Assembly: GCF_900078315.1 (NCBI RefSeq) | Contig: NZ_FKBS01000029.1 | Coordinates: 1,105,425 to 1,169,424 of the forward strand | Direction: 5' to 3' | Origin: Bordetella ansorpii | GTDB taxonomy: Bacteria; Pseudomonadota; Gammaproteobacteria; Burkholderiales; Burkholderiaceae_B | Length of the DNA stretch: 64,000 nucleotides | Shown: piece after piece, positions 17,697-25,854 of the stretch | Layout of the letters: each line of letters opens with the position of its first letter | Position numbering within the stretch: the stretch's first letter is position 1 | Made by a program: the position numbers and the translations under genes | Notes under the pieces: model-generated | What the model saw: the letters and a program-made list of their open reading frames with translations, nothing else | Database searches by the model: none | Told to the model about the DNA's origin: nothing

Positions 17697-19241
17697 TCAA
17701 ATCATCAATTCGATCAGGAAAGGCCCCTGCCTGCCGAAGCTGCTCTTCATCAGGTCGGCGCATTGCTCGAGCGTGGTGGCGCGGGCGCCCTCCACGCCCA
17801 TCGCGTTGGCCAGGCCGACCCAGCTGATGCCGGGGTTGCCCAGGTCGAGCATGCTCATGGCCGTGGCGCCGGGCGTGGCGCCCACGTTCTTGTACTCGCC
17901 GATCAGGATGTTGTACTTGCTGTTGTTCAGGATGATCGTGGTGCAAGGCAGTTGCTCGCGCGCCTGCGTCCACAGCGATTGCAGCGAGTACATGGCCGAG
18001 CCGTCCGCCTGCAGGCTGATCACGCGGCGCTGCTTGCCCGCGCCGATGGCCGCACCCGTGGCGACGGGCAGGCCGTCGCCGATGGCGCCGCCCGCCAGAT
18101 GCAGCCAGTCGTTGGCTGGCGCGGCGTGCGTGAACTTGTAGAAGCCTCGGCCGAACGACACGCTCTCGTCGGACACGATGGAATTGTCGGGCATCACCGC
18201 CGCCAGCGTCTGCGCCAGGCCTTCCGGCGTGGGCGCGCCCGTGACGATCTCGGGGCGCGGACCCGGATCGGGAATCGCGGCCTCGGGCGCGTTCAACGCG
18301 CGCGCCAGCCCTGCCAAGGCCTGCACCGGGTCCTGATCGGGGCGCGACAGCACGTGCAGTTGCGCATCGGGCGCGTACTGCTCGGACGGCATGCCCGGAT
18401 AGCCGAAGAAGCCGACCGGGCCCTTGGCGTTGACCAGGATGATGTGCTTGAAGCGCTCCAGCGCCTTGATCGCCACCTCCATCACGTAGGGCACGCGTTC
18501 GAGCTGCATGCGGCCGCGGCCGCGCGAGACGTGCGAAGTGACGTAGTCGGCCATCACGGCCGCGCCGGTGGCCTGCGCCACGCGCCACACCAGTGCCTGC
18601 GCCTCGCTGAGCACGGCGTGGCCGGCCAGCAGGATCAGCGTATCTTTGCCATGCTGGCGCAGCGTGCGCGCCGCGTTCTCGATGGCGTTGCCGTCGATGG
18701 CCGGCGGCGTCGGCACGCTGGCCGCCGCGCCCACCGCGCCGCCCTCGTTCCACGAGGTGTCGGCCGGCAGGATCAGCGTGGCGATCTGGCCCGGGAACAC
18801 CTGCGCCGCCGCGATGGCTTCGGCCGCGTCGCGGCCCAGGTCTTCGCTGCGCATGCTGGTGCGCACCCATTGCGACACGGTCTGCGCCATGCCGATGGTG
18901 TCGGCGGTCAGCGGCGCGTCGAACGGACGGTGATAGGTGGCCTGGTCGCCCACGATGTTGACGATGCCGCTGCGCGCGCGGCGCGCGTTGTGCAGGTTGC
19001 CCATGCCGTTGGCCAGGCCCGGGCCGCAGTGCAGCAGCGTGCAGGCGGGCTTGCGGGCAATGCGGAAGTAGCCGTCGGCCATGCCCGTGACGACGTTCTC
19101 CTGCAGGCCCAGCACGCATTTCATGCCGGGAACCTGGTCCAGCGCGGCCACGAAGTGCATCTCGCTGGTGCCGGGATTGGCAAAACACGTATCGACGCCG
19201 GCGGCAAGCAGCGTCTTGACCAGGCTCTTCGCGCCATTCAT
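17697..19241 (-). CDS. thiamine-diphosphate enzyme, acetolactate synthase large-subunit family
   Basis: A 514-residue TPP-dependent lyase/synthase. The N-terminal domain carries the activating Glu in GLQENVVTGMADGY; NPGTSEMHF and HCGPGLANGMGN match the pyrimidine-binding domain. The C-terminal Mg/diphosphate site reads QADGSAMYS...TIILNN, so the first Gly of the canonical GDG is Ala while Asp and Asn remain. It is shorter than true IlvB/IlvG (550-600) and no ilvN regulatory subunit follows, so it is probably a catabolic 2-oxoacid enzyme rather than biosynthetic. ATG at 19241 follows GGAG. A LysR gene lies 154 bp upstream on the same strand and a Bug receptor downstream. Confidence 0.85.
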   Translation of the reverse strand: MNGAKSLVKTLLAAGVDTCFANPGTSEMHFVAALDQVPGMKCVLGLQENVVTGMADGYFRIARKPACTLLHCGPGLANGMGNLHNARRARSGIVNIVGDQATYHRPFDAPLTADTIGMAQTVSQWVRTSMRSEDLGRDAAEAIAAAQVFPGQIATLILPADTSWNEGGAVGAAASVPTPPAIDGNAIENAARTLRQHGKDTLILLAGHAVLSEAQALVWRVAQATGAAVMADYVTSHVSRGRGRMQLERVPYVMEVAIKALERFKHIILVNAKGPVGFFGYPGMPSEQYAPDAQLHVLSRPDQDPVQALAGLARALNAPEAAIPDPGPRPEIVTGAPTPEGLAQTLAAVMPDNSIVSDESVSFGRGFYKFTHAAPANDWLHLAGGAIGDGLPVATGAAIGAGKQRRVISLQADGSAMYSLQSLWTQAREQLPCTTIILNNSKYNILIGEYKNVGATPGATAMSMLDLGNPGISWVGLANAMGVEGARATTLEQCADLMKSSFGRQGPFLIELMI

Positions 19242-19394
19242 CAGGGGATCTCCGGAAATTTTGCCCAAAACCTGTCGATTTTTGGCGCGAAGGGAGCCGG
19301 CGTAAAGCAATTAATAATTGCCACGTGATGAGAATTACTCATTAACTTCGGATATTTCCCTGGGACAACTAGGGATAACGATGACTGCGATGCG

Positions 19395-20315
19395 TCACCA
19401 GGTGGGCAATTTCTGCTCCTGCGCGAACTGCCTGGCCTCGTCGCGGATCCACTGCCGGAAGCACTGCAAGGGGTACTTGTCGTGTATCTCCAGCGGGTAG
19501 GAAAGCTGATAGGCATCCTCGCCCGGCAGCACCAGTTCGTGCGCCCGCACCAGGCCGTTGTCCCAGGCCGACTGGGGCACGAAGAACTCGGGCACCAGCG
19601 CCACGCCCAGGCCCGACTCGGCTGCGCGCACCACCAGCGATTGCAATTCGAACCCCGCGCTGTGCACGGCATCGGGCTTGAACGGCACGCCCGCGGCATC
19701 GAACCACTGCCGCCAGGATTCCGGCCGGGTCGTCGAGTACAGCAAGGGAAACTCGCACAGGTCCTCGGCGCGCGCGATGCGGTCGCCGATCAGGTCGCGG
19801 CGCGCGACCACGATCATGCGTTCGCCGAACAGCAGTTCCAGCTTCGCGTGCGGCCACACCGGCTTGCCGTGGTGGATGGCGACGTCGAAGTGTTCTTCCT
19901 CGAACGAGAAAGGCTCGGTCCGCACGCCCATGTTGATGCGGATGTCGGGATACGCCGCGTAGAAGCGCGGCAGGCGCGGAATCAGCCATTCCTGCCCGAA
20001 CGTGGGCAGCACGGCCAGTTCCAGGTTGCCGCGTCCGCTGCCGTGCGCGGCGATGGACATGGTGTCGCGCTGCAGCGCGCGCAATGCTTCGCGCACCTGC
20101 TCGCTGTACAGGCGGCCGGAACGGGTCAGCGTCACGCGCTGCTTGACGCGGATGAACAGCGACACGCCCAGCCCCTCTTCCAGCAGGCTGATCTGGCGCG
20201 AGACGGCGCTTTCCGTCAGAGACAGCTCACGGGCGGCCAGGGTGAAGCTTTCGTGGCGGGCAGCGGCTTCGAACGCGCTCAGCGCGGCCATGCTCGGCGT
20301 GCGGATGCGGCGCAT
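19395..20315 (-). CDS. LysR-type regulator, GcvA-like
   Basis: A 306-residue regulator. HTH at residues 8-65: ALSAFEAAARHESFTLAAREL then SAVSRQISLLEEGLGVSLF. The effector domain begins ELAVLPTFGQEWLIPRLPRF, typical of the GcvA subgroup. It is encoded upstream of the TPP-enzyme and receptor genes on the same strand, so it may be their regulator. ATG at 20315 is near family start; no alternative is better. Confidence 0.9.
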   Translation of the reverse strand: MRRIRTPSMAALSAFEAAARHESFTLAARELSLTESAVSRQISLLEEGLGVSLFIRVKQRVTLTRSGRLYSEQVREALRALQRDTMSIAAHGSGRGNLELAVLPTFGQEWLIPRLPRFYAAYPDIRINMGVRTEPFSFEEEHFDVAIHHGKPVWPHAKLELLFGERMIVVARRDLIGDRIARAEDLCEFPLLYSTTRPESWRQWFDAAGVPFKPDAVHSAGFELQSLVVRAAESGLGVALVPEFFVPQSAWDNGLVRAHELVLPGEDAYQLSYPLEIHDKYPLQCFRQWIRDEARQFAQEQKLPTW

Positions 20316-20348
20316 GATTCAGGTCACTCGGCGAGATAAGGGCAACCA

Positions 20349-20372
20349 GCCCCGCACAATGCGGGCTGGCGG
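20349..20372 (-). terminator. hairpin, possible terminator of the mntP locus
   Basis: Minus strand CCAGCCCGCA-TTG-TGCGGGGCTGG (one bulge) followed by TTGCCCTTATCT. It lies after the truncated mntP and may be the ancestral terminator that survived the deletion. Confidence 0.45.
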
Positions 20373-20494
20373 GGTCGGGCCTCGTCCCCCGGCAAGCCTT
20401 CGAAAAGGCGATACCATGGCGGACAGGCCTTGACCGACCGAGTGTAAGCGGTCGGCGCAAGGGTCGCCGCGCGGGCGCCCGGCGTACCAGGCGT

Positions 20495-20855
20495 CATGGC
20501 GTCGATGCTGGTGGCCAGGCCCGTCAGCGCGGTGCCGAGAATGCCGCGGCTGTTCGGCGACTCTTCCTCTTCCTCGTCATCCACCTTGAACGACTCGCGG
20601 ATCATGTGCGCGCCCAGCAGGAACAGCAAACTGAACGCCACCCAGTGGTCGTACGCTTCGATGTACTTGGACGCGACCGAGCCGAGCAGCCAGCCCACCG
20701 CGGGTGGTCATAGCTTCGACCACGCCGAAGATCAGGCCGATCTTCAGCGCTTCGGCCAGACGAGGTTTGAACATGCCGGCCCCACGGGCGAGGGACGCGG
20801 CGAATGCATCGGTGGACATGGGCAGACCGGGCATGAGCATGGAGATAGGATTCAC
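20495..20855 (-). pseudogene. mntP: mntP manganese exporter gene, frameshifted and 3'-truncated
   Basis: MntP is a roughly 190-residue, six-helix Mn(II) exporter. From a GTG at 20855 the first frame reads [20 protein letters not shown] and [13 protein letters not shown], then continues in another frame as [35 protein letters not shown] and LTGLATSIDAM. One extra base near 20705 (ATGACC-A-CCCGCGG against an expected ATGACCCCCGCGG) explains the shift. After SIDAM, where the family has a second Asp-containing helix and about 80 more residues, homology stops and the frame runs through unrelated Pro/Arg-rich sequence to 20324. The gene therefore lacks its C-terminal half as well. The Mn-type riboswitch upstream looks intact. 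Confidence 0.85.
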
Positions 20856-20919
20856 GGAAGCAAGGCCGGGGCAACGGACACAGACGAACAACACCCGCGC
20901 CCGGCCATGCCTCGCGACT

Positions 20920-21035
20920 ATTGCCCGTTGGTCCCGCCTACCTGATTGGTTGCGTTCGCCACGGCAAGACTGCCGAGTATGTTGACAAACGCGTCTTCCG
21001 AATTAAACGGAAGCGGGCTACTCCCAAAGAAGGAG
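20920..21035 (-). ncRNA. yybP-ykoY (manganese) riboswitch
   Basis: On the minus strand the leader has the family blocks in order: CTTTGGGAGTAGCCC, a hairpin CTTCCG-TTTAATT-CGGAAG, the conserved GTCAACATACTCG, a hairpin CGGCA-GTCT-TGCCG, GTGGCGAACGCAACC, and closing GGCGGGACCAACGG, whose CCAA can pair with TTGG at the 5' end. This is the Mn(II)-sensing aptamer usually found in front of mntP, and the broken mntP begins about 65 nt downstream. Element boundaries are approximate. Probably no longer useful unless another gene is transcribed. Confidence 0.85.
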
Positions 21036-21145
21036 CCGCAGTGCAGCCTGTTGTTGTGACAGCGGGAAAAAACGGGCCGGGCTGTGGGGTTTCAGAGAGG
21101 GCGACGTCGTTTCTCGCCCTGAACGATGGCCAGATGCGCCGGCCC

Positions 21146-21823
21146 TCATGCCTGCAAGGCGCCGATCCGCTTCAGGGCCCGTCGACCGGCTTCGGCCGCC
21201 TGAGGATGCGCATGCTGGGCGCACAGGTCCGCGATGTCCTGCAACGAACGATCCGGGCGCGCGGTGATTTCCCGCGCGACCGCCTCGGCCACGTAGAAAT
21301 CTTCGTACGCAGCCAGCTCGCGCAGCAAGCCGTGGTCCGCCAGGTCGAGCGAGGGTATCAAGGCGGGCAGGATGGCGTCGGCCTCTTCGTCGTGCGCCAG
21401 GCTTCGGATCCACGCGGCCAGGGCGAGTGGATCCTGGCCGATGGGAGCGCGTTCGGGATGGCGCGCTTCGAGCGATGATCCGGCATCGCGCGCAAGTTGG
21501 ACCTGCGTCAGATAATCCAGCAAGGACGCATACACCACGCGGCTGCCGTCATCGTGCGATAGAAAGAATACCGAGCCGTGCAGCGGACCTGCCATCACGT
21601 AGAGATGATGATTGCTGGTCTGCGCATCGTCCAAGGCGACGCCATCCAGGATGCGGACCAGCGGATGAAAGCTCAACTGCGCGGAAAGCGCGCGCGCATC
21701 GGGCTCGGCCAGCAAGAGGCTCTCTTCCAGGTCCGGATCGCACAGGCCTGCCGCCTCGGCCTGCCGGAAGTATTCGAGCAGTTCGGCGGGCAGCGGGTTG
21801 CCGGAGGAAAAATCGAAGCGCAT
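21146..21823 (-). CDS. hypothetical protein, possibly SMI1/KNR4 (SUKH)-like
   Basis: A 225-residue acidic cytoplasmic protein with no signal peptide. The N-terminal part has LPAELLEYFRQAEAAGL, and the middle HHLYVMAGPLHGSVFFLSHD then RVVYASLLDYL resembles the core strands and helix of SMI1/KNR4 proteins, many of which are immunity proteins. The C-terminal 80 residues are helical, with a repeat-like pattern. No toxin gene is adjacent. The start at 21823 is the first ATG; no strong ribosome site is seen. Confidence 0.55.
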   Translation of the reverse strand: MRFDFSSGNPLPAELLEYFRQAEAAGLCDPDLEESLLLAEPDARALSAQLSFHPLVRILDGVALDDAQTSNHHLYVMAGPLHGSVFFLSHDDGSRVVYASLLDYLTQVQLARDAGSSLEARHPERAPIGQDPLALAAWIRSLAHDEEADAILPALIPSLDLADHGLLRELAAYEDFYVAEAVAREITARPDRSLQDIADLCAQHAHPQAAEAGRRALKRIGALQA

Positions 21824-21889
21824 GCGAGAAACCTGTTTGAAGATGACAGGCCTCTAGCGTACCCGCCCGCGCGCCCTGCCGGCCCCCCT

Positions 21890-22864
21890 CTATTCCATCT
21901 TGATCCCGCGGGTGGAAATCAGCCTCCCCCAGCGGTCCCATTCCTTGGCCTGGTAGGCAGCGAACGTAGCCGGATCATTGGCCACGATTTCCAGGCCCTG
22001 CTTTTCCAACTGCGACGCCACGGCAGGGTCCTTGATGGCCTTGACCGCGGCCTGCGCCAGCTTGTCCTTCACGTCAGCGGGCAGGCCGGCTGGCGCGGCC
22101 AGGCCTTGCCATGAATAGACCTCCGCTCCCGTCACTCCCGACTCGGCCAGCGTGGGCACGTCGGGCAGCACGGGCGAACGATGCGTGCCGGTGACCGCCA
22201 GCGCGCGCATCTGGCCTGCCTGGATGTACGGCAGCACGGCGTTGACGTTCTGGAACGAGTACTCGACCTGACCGCCGATCAGATCATTGATCGCGGGCGC
22301 GCCCCCTTTGTACGGAACGTGCAGCCCGGCGGTCTTGGTCTGCTGAAAGAACAGTTCGGCCGACAGATGATCCGAGGCCCCGAAACCCGAGTTGGCGAAG
22401 GTGACGGTGCCCGGCTTGGCCTTGAGTTCGGCAATCGCCTCCGCGACGCTCTTCACGGCATGGCTGGTGCGGGTCACGAGCACGTTGGGCGCCTGCACGG
22501 GGATGGTGATGTAGTCGAAGTCCTTGCGGGCATCGTAAGGCGTCGCCTTGTTCAGGTGCGGCACGATGACGAAAGGCCCCAGCGACGCGAATACCAGCGT
22601 GTAGCCGTCCGGCGCGGCGCGCTTGGCCTGGCTCATGCCGATGATGCCGGTGGCGCCGGGCTTGTTGTCGATCACGATGGATTGGCCCAGATTGTTCTGC
22701 ATGGTCTTGCTCATCATTCGGGCGATCGTGTCGGTGGAGCCCCCGGCGGGAAACGGCACCACGATCGTGATGGGCTTCTCCTTGGGCCAGGACGTCTCGG
22801 CCCGCGCGCCGGCGCTCAGTGTCATGCCCAATGCAACCCCAGCCAAGGCGGTAGTCCATTTCAT
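21890..22864 (-). CDS. Bug family solute receptor (2 of 5), GntR cluster
   Basis: A 324-residue periplasmic receptor. Signal peptide ends near AGARA; EKPITIVVPFPAGGSTDTIARM, VIDNKPGATGIIG, HVPYKGGAPAINDLIGG and LPDVPTLAESGV are the family hallmarks. Its upstream region carries the 13-bp sequence AAGTTGTATTACA also present before the dehydratase operon, so the GntR regulator encoded next to it probably controls both. The ligand is then likely the sugar acid or hydroxy acid degraded by that operon. Stand-alone receptor without membrane subunits here. Confidence 0.92.
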   Translation of the reverse strand: MKWTTALAGVALGMTLSAGARAETSWPKEKPITIVVPFPAGGSTDTIARMMSKTMQNNLGQSIVIDNKPGATGIIGMSQAKRAAPDGYTLVFASLGPFVIVPHLNKATPYDARKDFDYITIPVQAPNVLVTRTSHAVKSVAEAIAELKAKPGTVTFANSGFGASDHLSAELFFQQTKTAGLHVPYKGGAPAINDLIGGQVEYSFQNVNAVLPYIQAGQMRALAVTGTHRSPVLPDVPTLAESGVTGAEVYSWQGLAAPAGLPADVKDKLAQAAVKAIKDPAVASQLEKQGLEIVANDPATFAAYQAKEWDRWGRLISTRGIKME

Positions 22865-22962
22865 TGCGTGTCTCCTGCGTCCAAGAATGGTTGTTCGTGG
22901 GCACTTTTGTCGTGCCGTGTGAGATTCTTGGAAGGGACTGGTGCGCGGGCAACTTTTCGAGA

Positions 22963-22975
22963 AAGTTGTATTACA
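22963..22975. promoter_or_regulatory. candidate GntR operator, copy 1
   Basis: AAGTTGTATTACA with perfect inner palindrome TGTA-T-TACA (22967-22975), 99 bp upstream of the Bug receptor start. It has the GT-NNN-AC spacing of FadR/GntR operators and is repeated exactly at 23775-23787. Confidence 0.6.
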
Positions 22976-23067
22976 TGCTTTGTGCCTAATGCCGCGCGCC
23001 TGATTGCTTACGTACCTGCGAGAAGCGTGTGGCGGCCGCTACGCCACTCTGGGGAAATCCCTGATCC

Positions 23068-23748
23068 TCAGCCCGGGCCGAACAGCCGGGCGATGCCGCT
23101 GCGGATATGCGCCACCATCGCCTGGCGCGCCGCCTCCGGATCGCCGCGCGAGATGGCGGCATCGATGGCCGCATGCTCTTCGCGGATGTCGCGCAAGCGG
23201 CGGATGTTGGGCTGCGCCGAGAACTCGCGGATCAGCCGCGTGGCCATGCGCCGGTGGTCGCGGATGGCGGCCATGGTCATCGAATAAAAGTTGTTGGCGC
23301 TGGCCTTGGCGATCGCTTCGTGGAACGCGATGTCTTCCTCGATGCTTTCCGTGCCGCGATGCACCGCCAGCTCCAGCAGGCGCCGCCGCGTACTGATCTC
23401 CTCGACCAGCCTGCGGTCTGGATTGTTGGCCGCCCAGGCCGCGCACTCGCCTTCGATCACGCAGCGAAACTCAAGAAAAGCGCGTACCTCGTCGACATTG
23501 CCGATGGGGTCGAACGGGACGCTGCGCAACCGCGGCTGCCCCACGTAGTTGCCGGACCCGCGACGGGAGACCACCCACCCTTCGGCCCGCAGGCGGGCCA
23601 ACGCCTGCCGCACCACTGGACGGGATACGCCCAGCATCTGAGCCATAGCGTTTTCCCCAGGCAGTTGCTGGTCCGCCTGCAATTGCATACGGTCGATCAA
23701 GCCCAGGATGCCCTGGTAGGCCAGGTCGGTCAGCGGGGAAATGTGCAT
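23068..23748 (-). CDS. GntR family transcriptional regulator, FadR (FCD) subfamily
   Basis: A 226-residue repressor type: winged HTH at residues 5-70 (YQGILGLIDRMQLQADQQLP, then MLGVSRPVVRQALARLRAEGW and RRGSGNYV) and an all-helical FCD effector domain (EFRCVIEGECAAWAANN, EDIAFHEAIAKASAN, IREEHAAIDAAISRGD, whose Asp/His residues can bind metal and a carboxylate ligand). The start at 23748 follows AGGATCCACGCC. The gene lies between the two copies of the proposed operator and is divergent from the dehydratase operon, so it probably represses its own region and is released by a hydroxy acid. Confidence 0.9.
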   Translation of the reverse strand: MHISPLTDLAYQGILGLIDRMQLQADQQLPGENAMAQMLGVSRPVVRQALARLRAEGWVVSRRGSGNYVGQPRLRSVPFDPIGNVDEVRAFLEFRCVIEGECAAWAANNPDRRLVEEISTRRRLLELAVHRGTESIEEDIAFHEAIAKASANNFYSMTMAAIRDHRRMATRLIREFSAQPNIRRLRDIREEHAAIDAAISRGDPEAARQAMVAHIRSGIARLFGPG

Positions 23749-23774
23749 GGCGTGGATCCTCGCATGCATTCTAG

Positions 23775-23787
23775 AAGTTGTATTACA
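23775..23787. promoter_or_regulatory. candidate GntR operator, copy 2
   Basis: Exact second copy of AAGTTGTATTACA in the 115-bp divergent gap between the GntR gene and the dehydratase gene, 27 bp from the GntR start. Suits control of both directions. Confidence 0.6.
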
Positions 23788-23863
23788 GCTTAAGCAAATT
23801 TTTGACGTGCGCGCCACAGCGTTGCGAGGATGCCCGGCATTGCCAACCAGCCCGGACAGAATC

Positions 23864-25063
23864 ATGTCGAGAATCACCAAGCTGCGCACCGTGCGTATTG
23901 CCGAGCGTCCCAACCTCATCTGGATCGAGATCGAGACCGAAGACGGATTGACGGGATTGGGCGAAACCTTCCGCGGCGCGCACGCCGTCGAAGCGGTCAT
24001 CCACGACCAGATCGCCGCGCAGATCCTGGGCCAGGATGCGCGCCACATCGAAGCCATCTCGCGTCAGCTGCACACGCCGTACGTCGGCTTCCAGGGTGCG
24101 AGCGCCGAGATCCGCGCCGCCAGCGCCGTCGACATCGCGCTATGGGACCTGAAGGGCCAGCGTCACGGCATTCCCATCCACGAAGCGCTGGGCGGCGCCA
24201 ACCGGCTGGAGATCCCTGCCTACAACACCTGCGCCGGCTATTCGTACAACAGCAACAACGTCGCGCGCCGCGTCATCAGCGGACAGGACACCGCGCAAGG
24301 CCCTTACGACGACCAGGTGGCCTTCAACCAAGATGCCGGCCGGCTGGCGAACAGCCTGCTGGAAGAGGGTTATCGGGCCATGAAGATCTGGCCGTTCGAC
24401 GTGTTTGCCGCCGCTACCGGCGGCCAGAATATTTCGCTGCGCGACTTGAAACAGGGACTCGAGCCGTTCCGGCAGATCCGTCATGCCGTGGGCGACGAGA
24501 TCGAGGTGATGTGCGAGCTGCATAGCCTGTGGGGCGCCCTGCCCGCCGAACGCATCTGCCGGGCGCTGGAGGACTACGGCGTATTCTGGGCGGAGGACCC
24601 CATCAACAAGATGCACGACATCGACGCGCTGGCGGATCTGCGCTCGCGCGTGAAGGTGCCGATCTGCGGCAGCGAGACGCTGTCCGGCTCGACGCAGTTC
24701 CGCGAGCTGATGGCCGCGCAGGCCGTGGACGTGGTGATGCTGGATCTGGCCTGGTGCGGTGGACTGACCGAGGGCCGCAAGATTGCGGCCATTGCCGAGT
24801 CGCACCGCCGCGCACTGGCGCCGCACGACTGCACCGGCCCCGTCACCTTGATGGCAGGCCTGCATCTGGCGCTGCATGCGTCCACCGCCATCTTCCAGGA
24901 AGTGGTACGCGCCACGCTGTCGACCTGGTATCGCGAGCTGGTCACCGAACTGCCTGCGCTGAACCACGGCGTGGTGGCCGCCCCGACCCTGCCCGGCCTG
25001 GGCACGGCCCTGCATCCCGAAGTGAAACAACGCGCCGACGCCGTCGCGCGCGAATCGCACTGA
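23864..25063 (+). CDS. enolase-superfamily (mandelate racemase/muconate lactonizing family) sugar acid dehydratase
   Basis: A 399-residue Mg-dependent enzyme abstracting the proton alpha to a carboxylate. N-terminal lid (IWIEIETEDGLTGLGETF), then the barrel: the catalytic/anchor block GYRAMKIWPFD, metal ligands in MCELHSLW, WAEDPIN and CGSETLSG, and the late motif LAPHDCTGPVTLMAG with His-Asp. This combination resembles aldonate dehydratases more than racemases. ATG at 23864 gives the family N-terminus; the longer frame from 23741 crosses the proposed operator. First gene of a three-enzyme plus receptor operon. The exact sugar acid is unknown. Confidence 0.88.
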   Translation: MSRITKLRTVRIAERPNLIWIEIETEDGLTGLGETFRGAHAVEAVIHDQIAAQILGQDARHIEAISRQLHTPYVGFQGASAEIRAASAVDIALWDLKGQRHGIPIHEALGGANRLEIPAYNTCAGYSYNSNNVARRVISGQDTAQGPYDDQVAFNQDAGRLANSLLEEGYRAMKIWPFDVFAAATGGQNISLRDLKQGLEPFRQIRHAVGDEIEVMCELHSLWGALPAERICRALEDYGVFWAEDPINKMHDIDALADLRSRVKVPICGSETLSGSTQFRELMAAQAVDVVMLDLAWCGGLTEGRKIAAIAESHRRALAPHDCTGPVTLMAGLHLALHASTAIFQEVVRATLSTWYRELVTELPALNHGVVAAPTLPGLGTALHPEVKQRADAVARESH

Positions 25064-25091
25064 ACCCTTTTTCCGCATTGGACATACGAGC

Positions 25092-25811
25092 ATGAGCATT
25101 CTTACCCCCGAACTGCGCCAGGCACTGGAGAAAGTCAGCACCGCCACCCTGGCCACCGCGCTGTACAAGCGCGGTTTGCGCCAGCAAGCCATCCAGGGCG
25201 TGACGCCGTTGCGGCGGCTGAGCAAGAGCATGGTGGGCGAGGCCTTTACGCTGCGCTACATCCCCGCGCGCGAAGACCGCAACGGCCTGGAAGTGTTCCG
25301 CAATCCCGAGCATCCGCAGCGCAAGGCCGTGGAAACCTGCCCGCCCGGCGCGGTCATGGTGATGGACAGCCGGGGGGACCCGCGCGCGGCTTCCGCGGGC
25401 GGCATCCTGGTTACCCGTCTGATGAAACGCCGCGTGGCCGGTGTCGTCACCGACGGCGGCTTCCGCGACGCCGACGACATCGCGCAGATCGAGATGCCGG
25501 CCTTTCACAGCCGTCCCTCGGCGCCCACCAATCTGACCCTGCACGAGGCGCTGGACATCAACGTGCCCATCTCCTGCGGGCAGGCCCCGGTGTTTCCGGG
25601 CGACGTGCTGGTCGGCGACAACGACGGCGTGATCGTCATCCCCGCGCACCTGGTCGTGGAGATCACCGCGGAAGCGACCGAGATGACCGCCTTCGAGGAC
25701 TTCGTCATCGACGAGGTGCGGGAAGGGCAATCCATCATCGGCCTGTACCCGGCGACCCATCCCGAGACCGCGGCTCGCTTCGCGGCATGGCGCGCCCAGC
25801 AAGGCCGTTGA
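25092..25811 (+). CDS. RraA-like family protein, possible aldolase/decarboxylase
   Basis: A 239-residue protein of the RraA/HMG aldolase fold. The active-site block is VAGVVTDGGFRDADDI (GG.RD), followed by PGDVLVGDNDGVIVIP, in which the Asp binds Mg. Members act as 4-hydroxy-4-methyl-2-oxoglutarate/oxaloacetate lyases or bind RNase E. The catabolic context (after a dehydratase, before a hydroxyacid dehydrogenase) makes an aldolase or decarboxylase role on a 2-oxo acid likelier than RNase control. Starts 28 bp after the dehydratase stop. Confidence 0.86.
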   Translation: MSILTPELRQALEKVSTATLATALYKRGLRQQAIQGVTPLRRLSKSMVGEAFTLRYIPAREDRNGLEVFRNPEHPQRKAVETCPPGAVMVMDSRGDPRAASAGGILVTRLMKRRVAGVVTDGGFRDADDIAQIEMPAFHSRPSAPTNLTLHEALDINVPISCGQAPVFPGDVLVGDNDGVIVIPAHLVVEITAEATEMTAFEDFVIDEVREGQSIIGLYPATHPETAARFAAWRAQQGR

Positions 25812-25854
25812 TCGCGCGCCAGGCGCATCCAGACCAGCACAACAGGAGACACGG

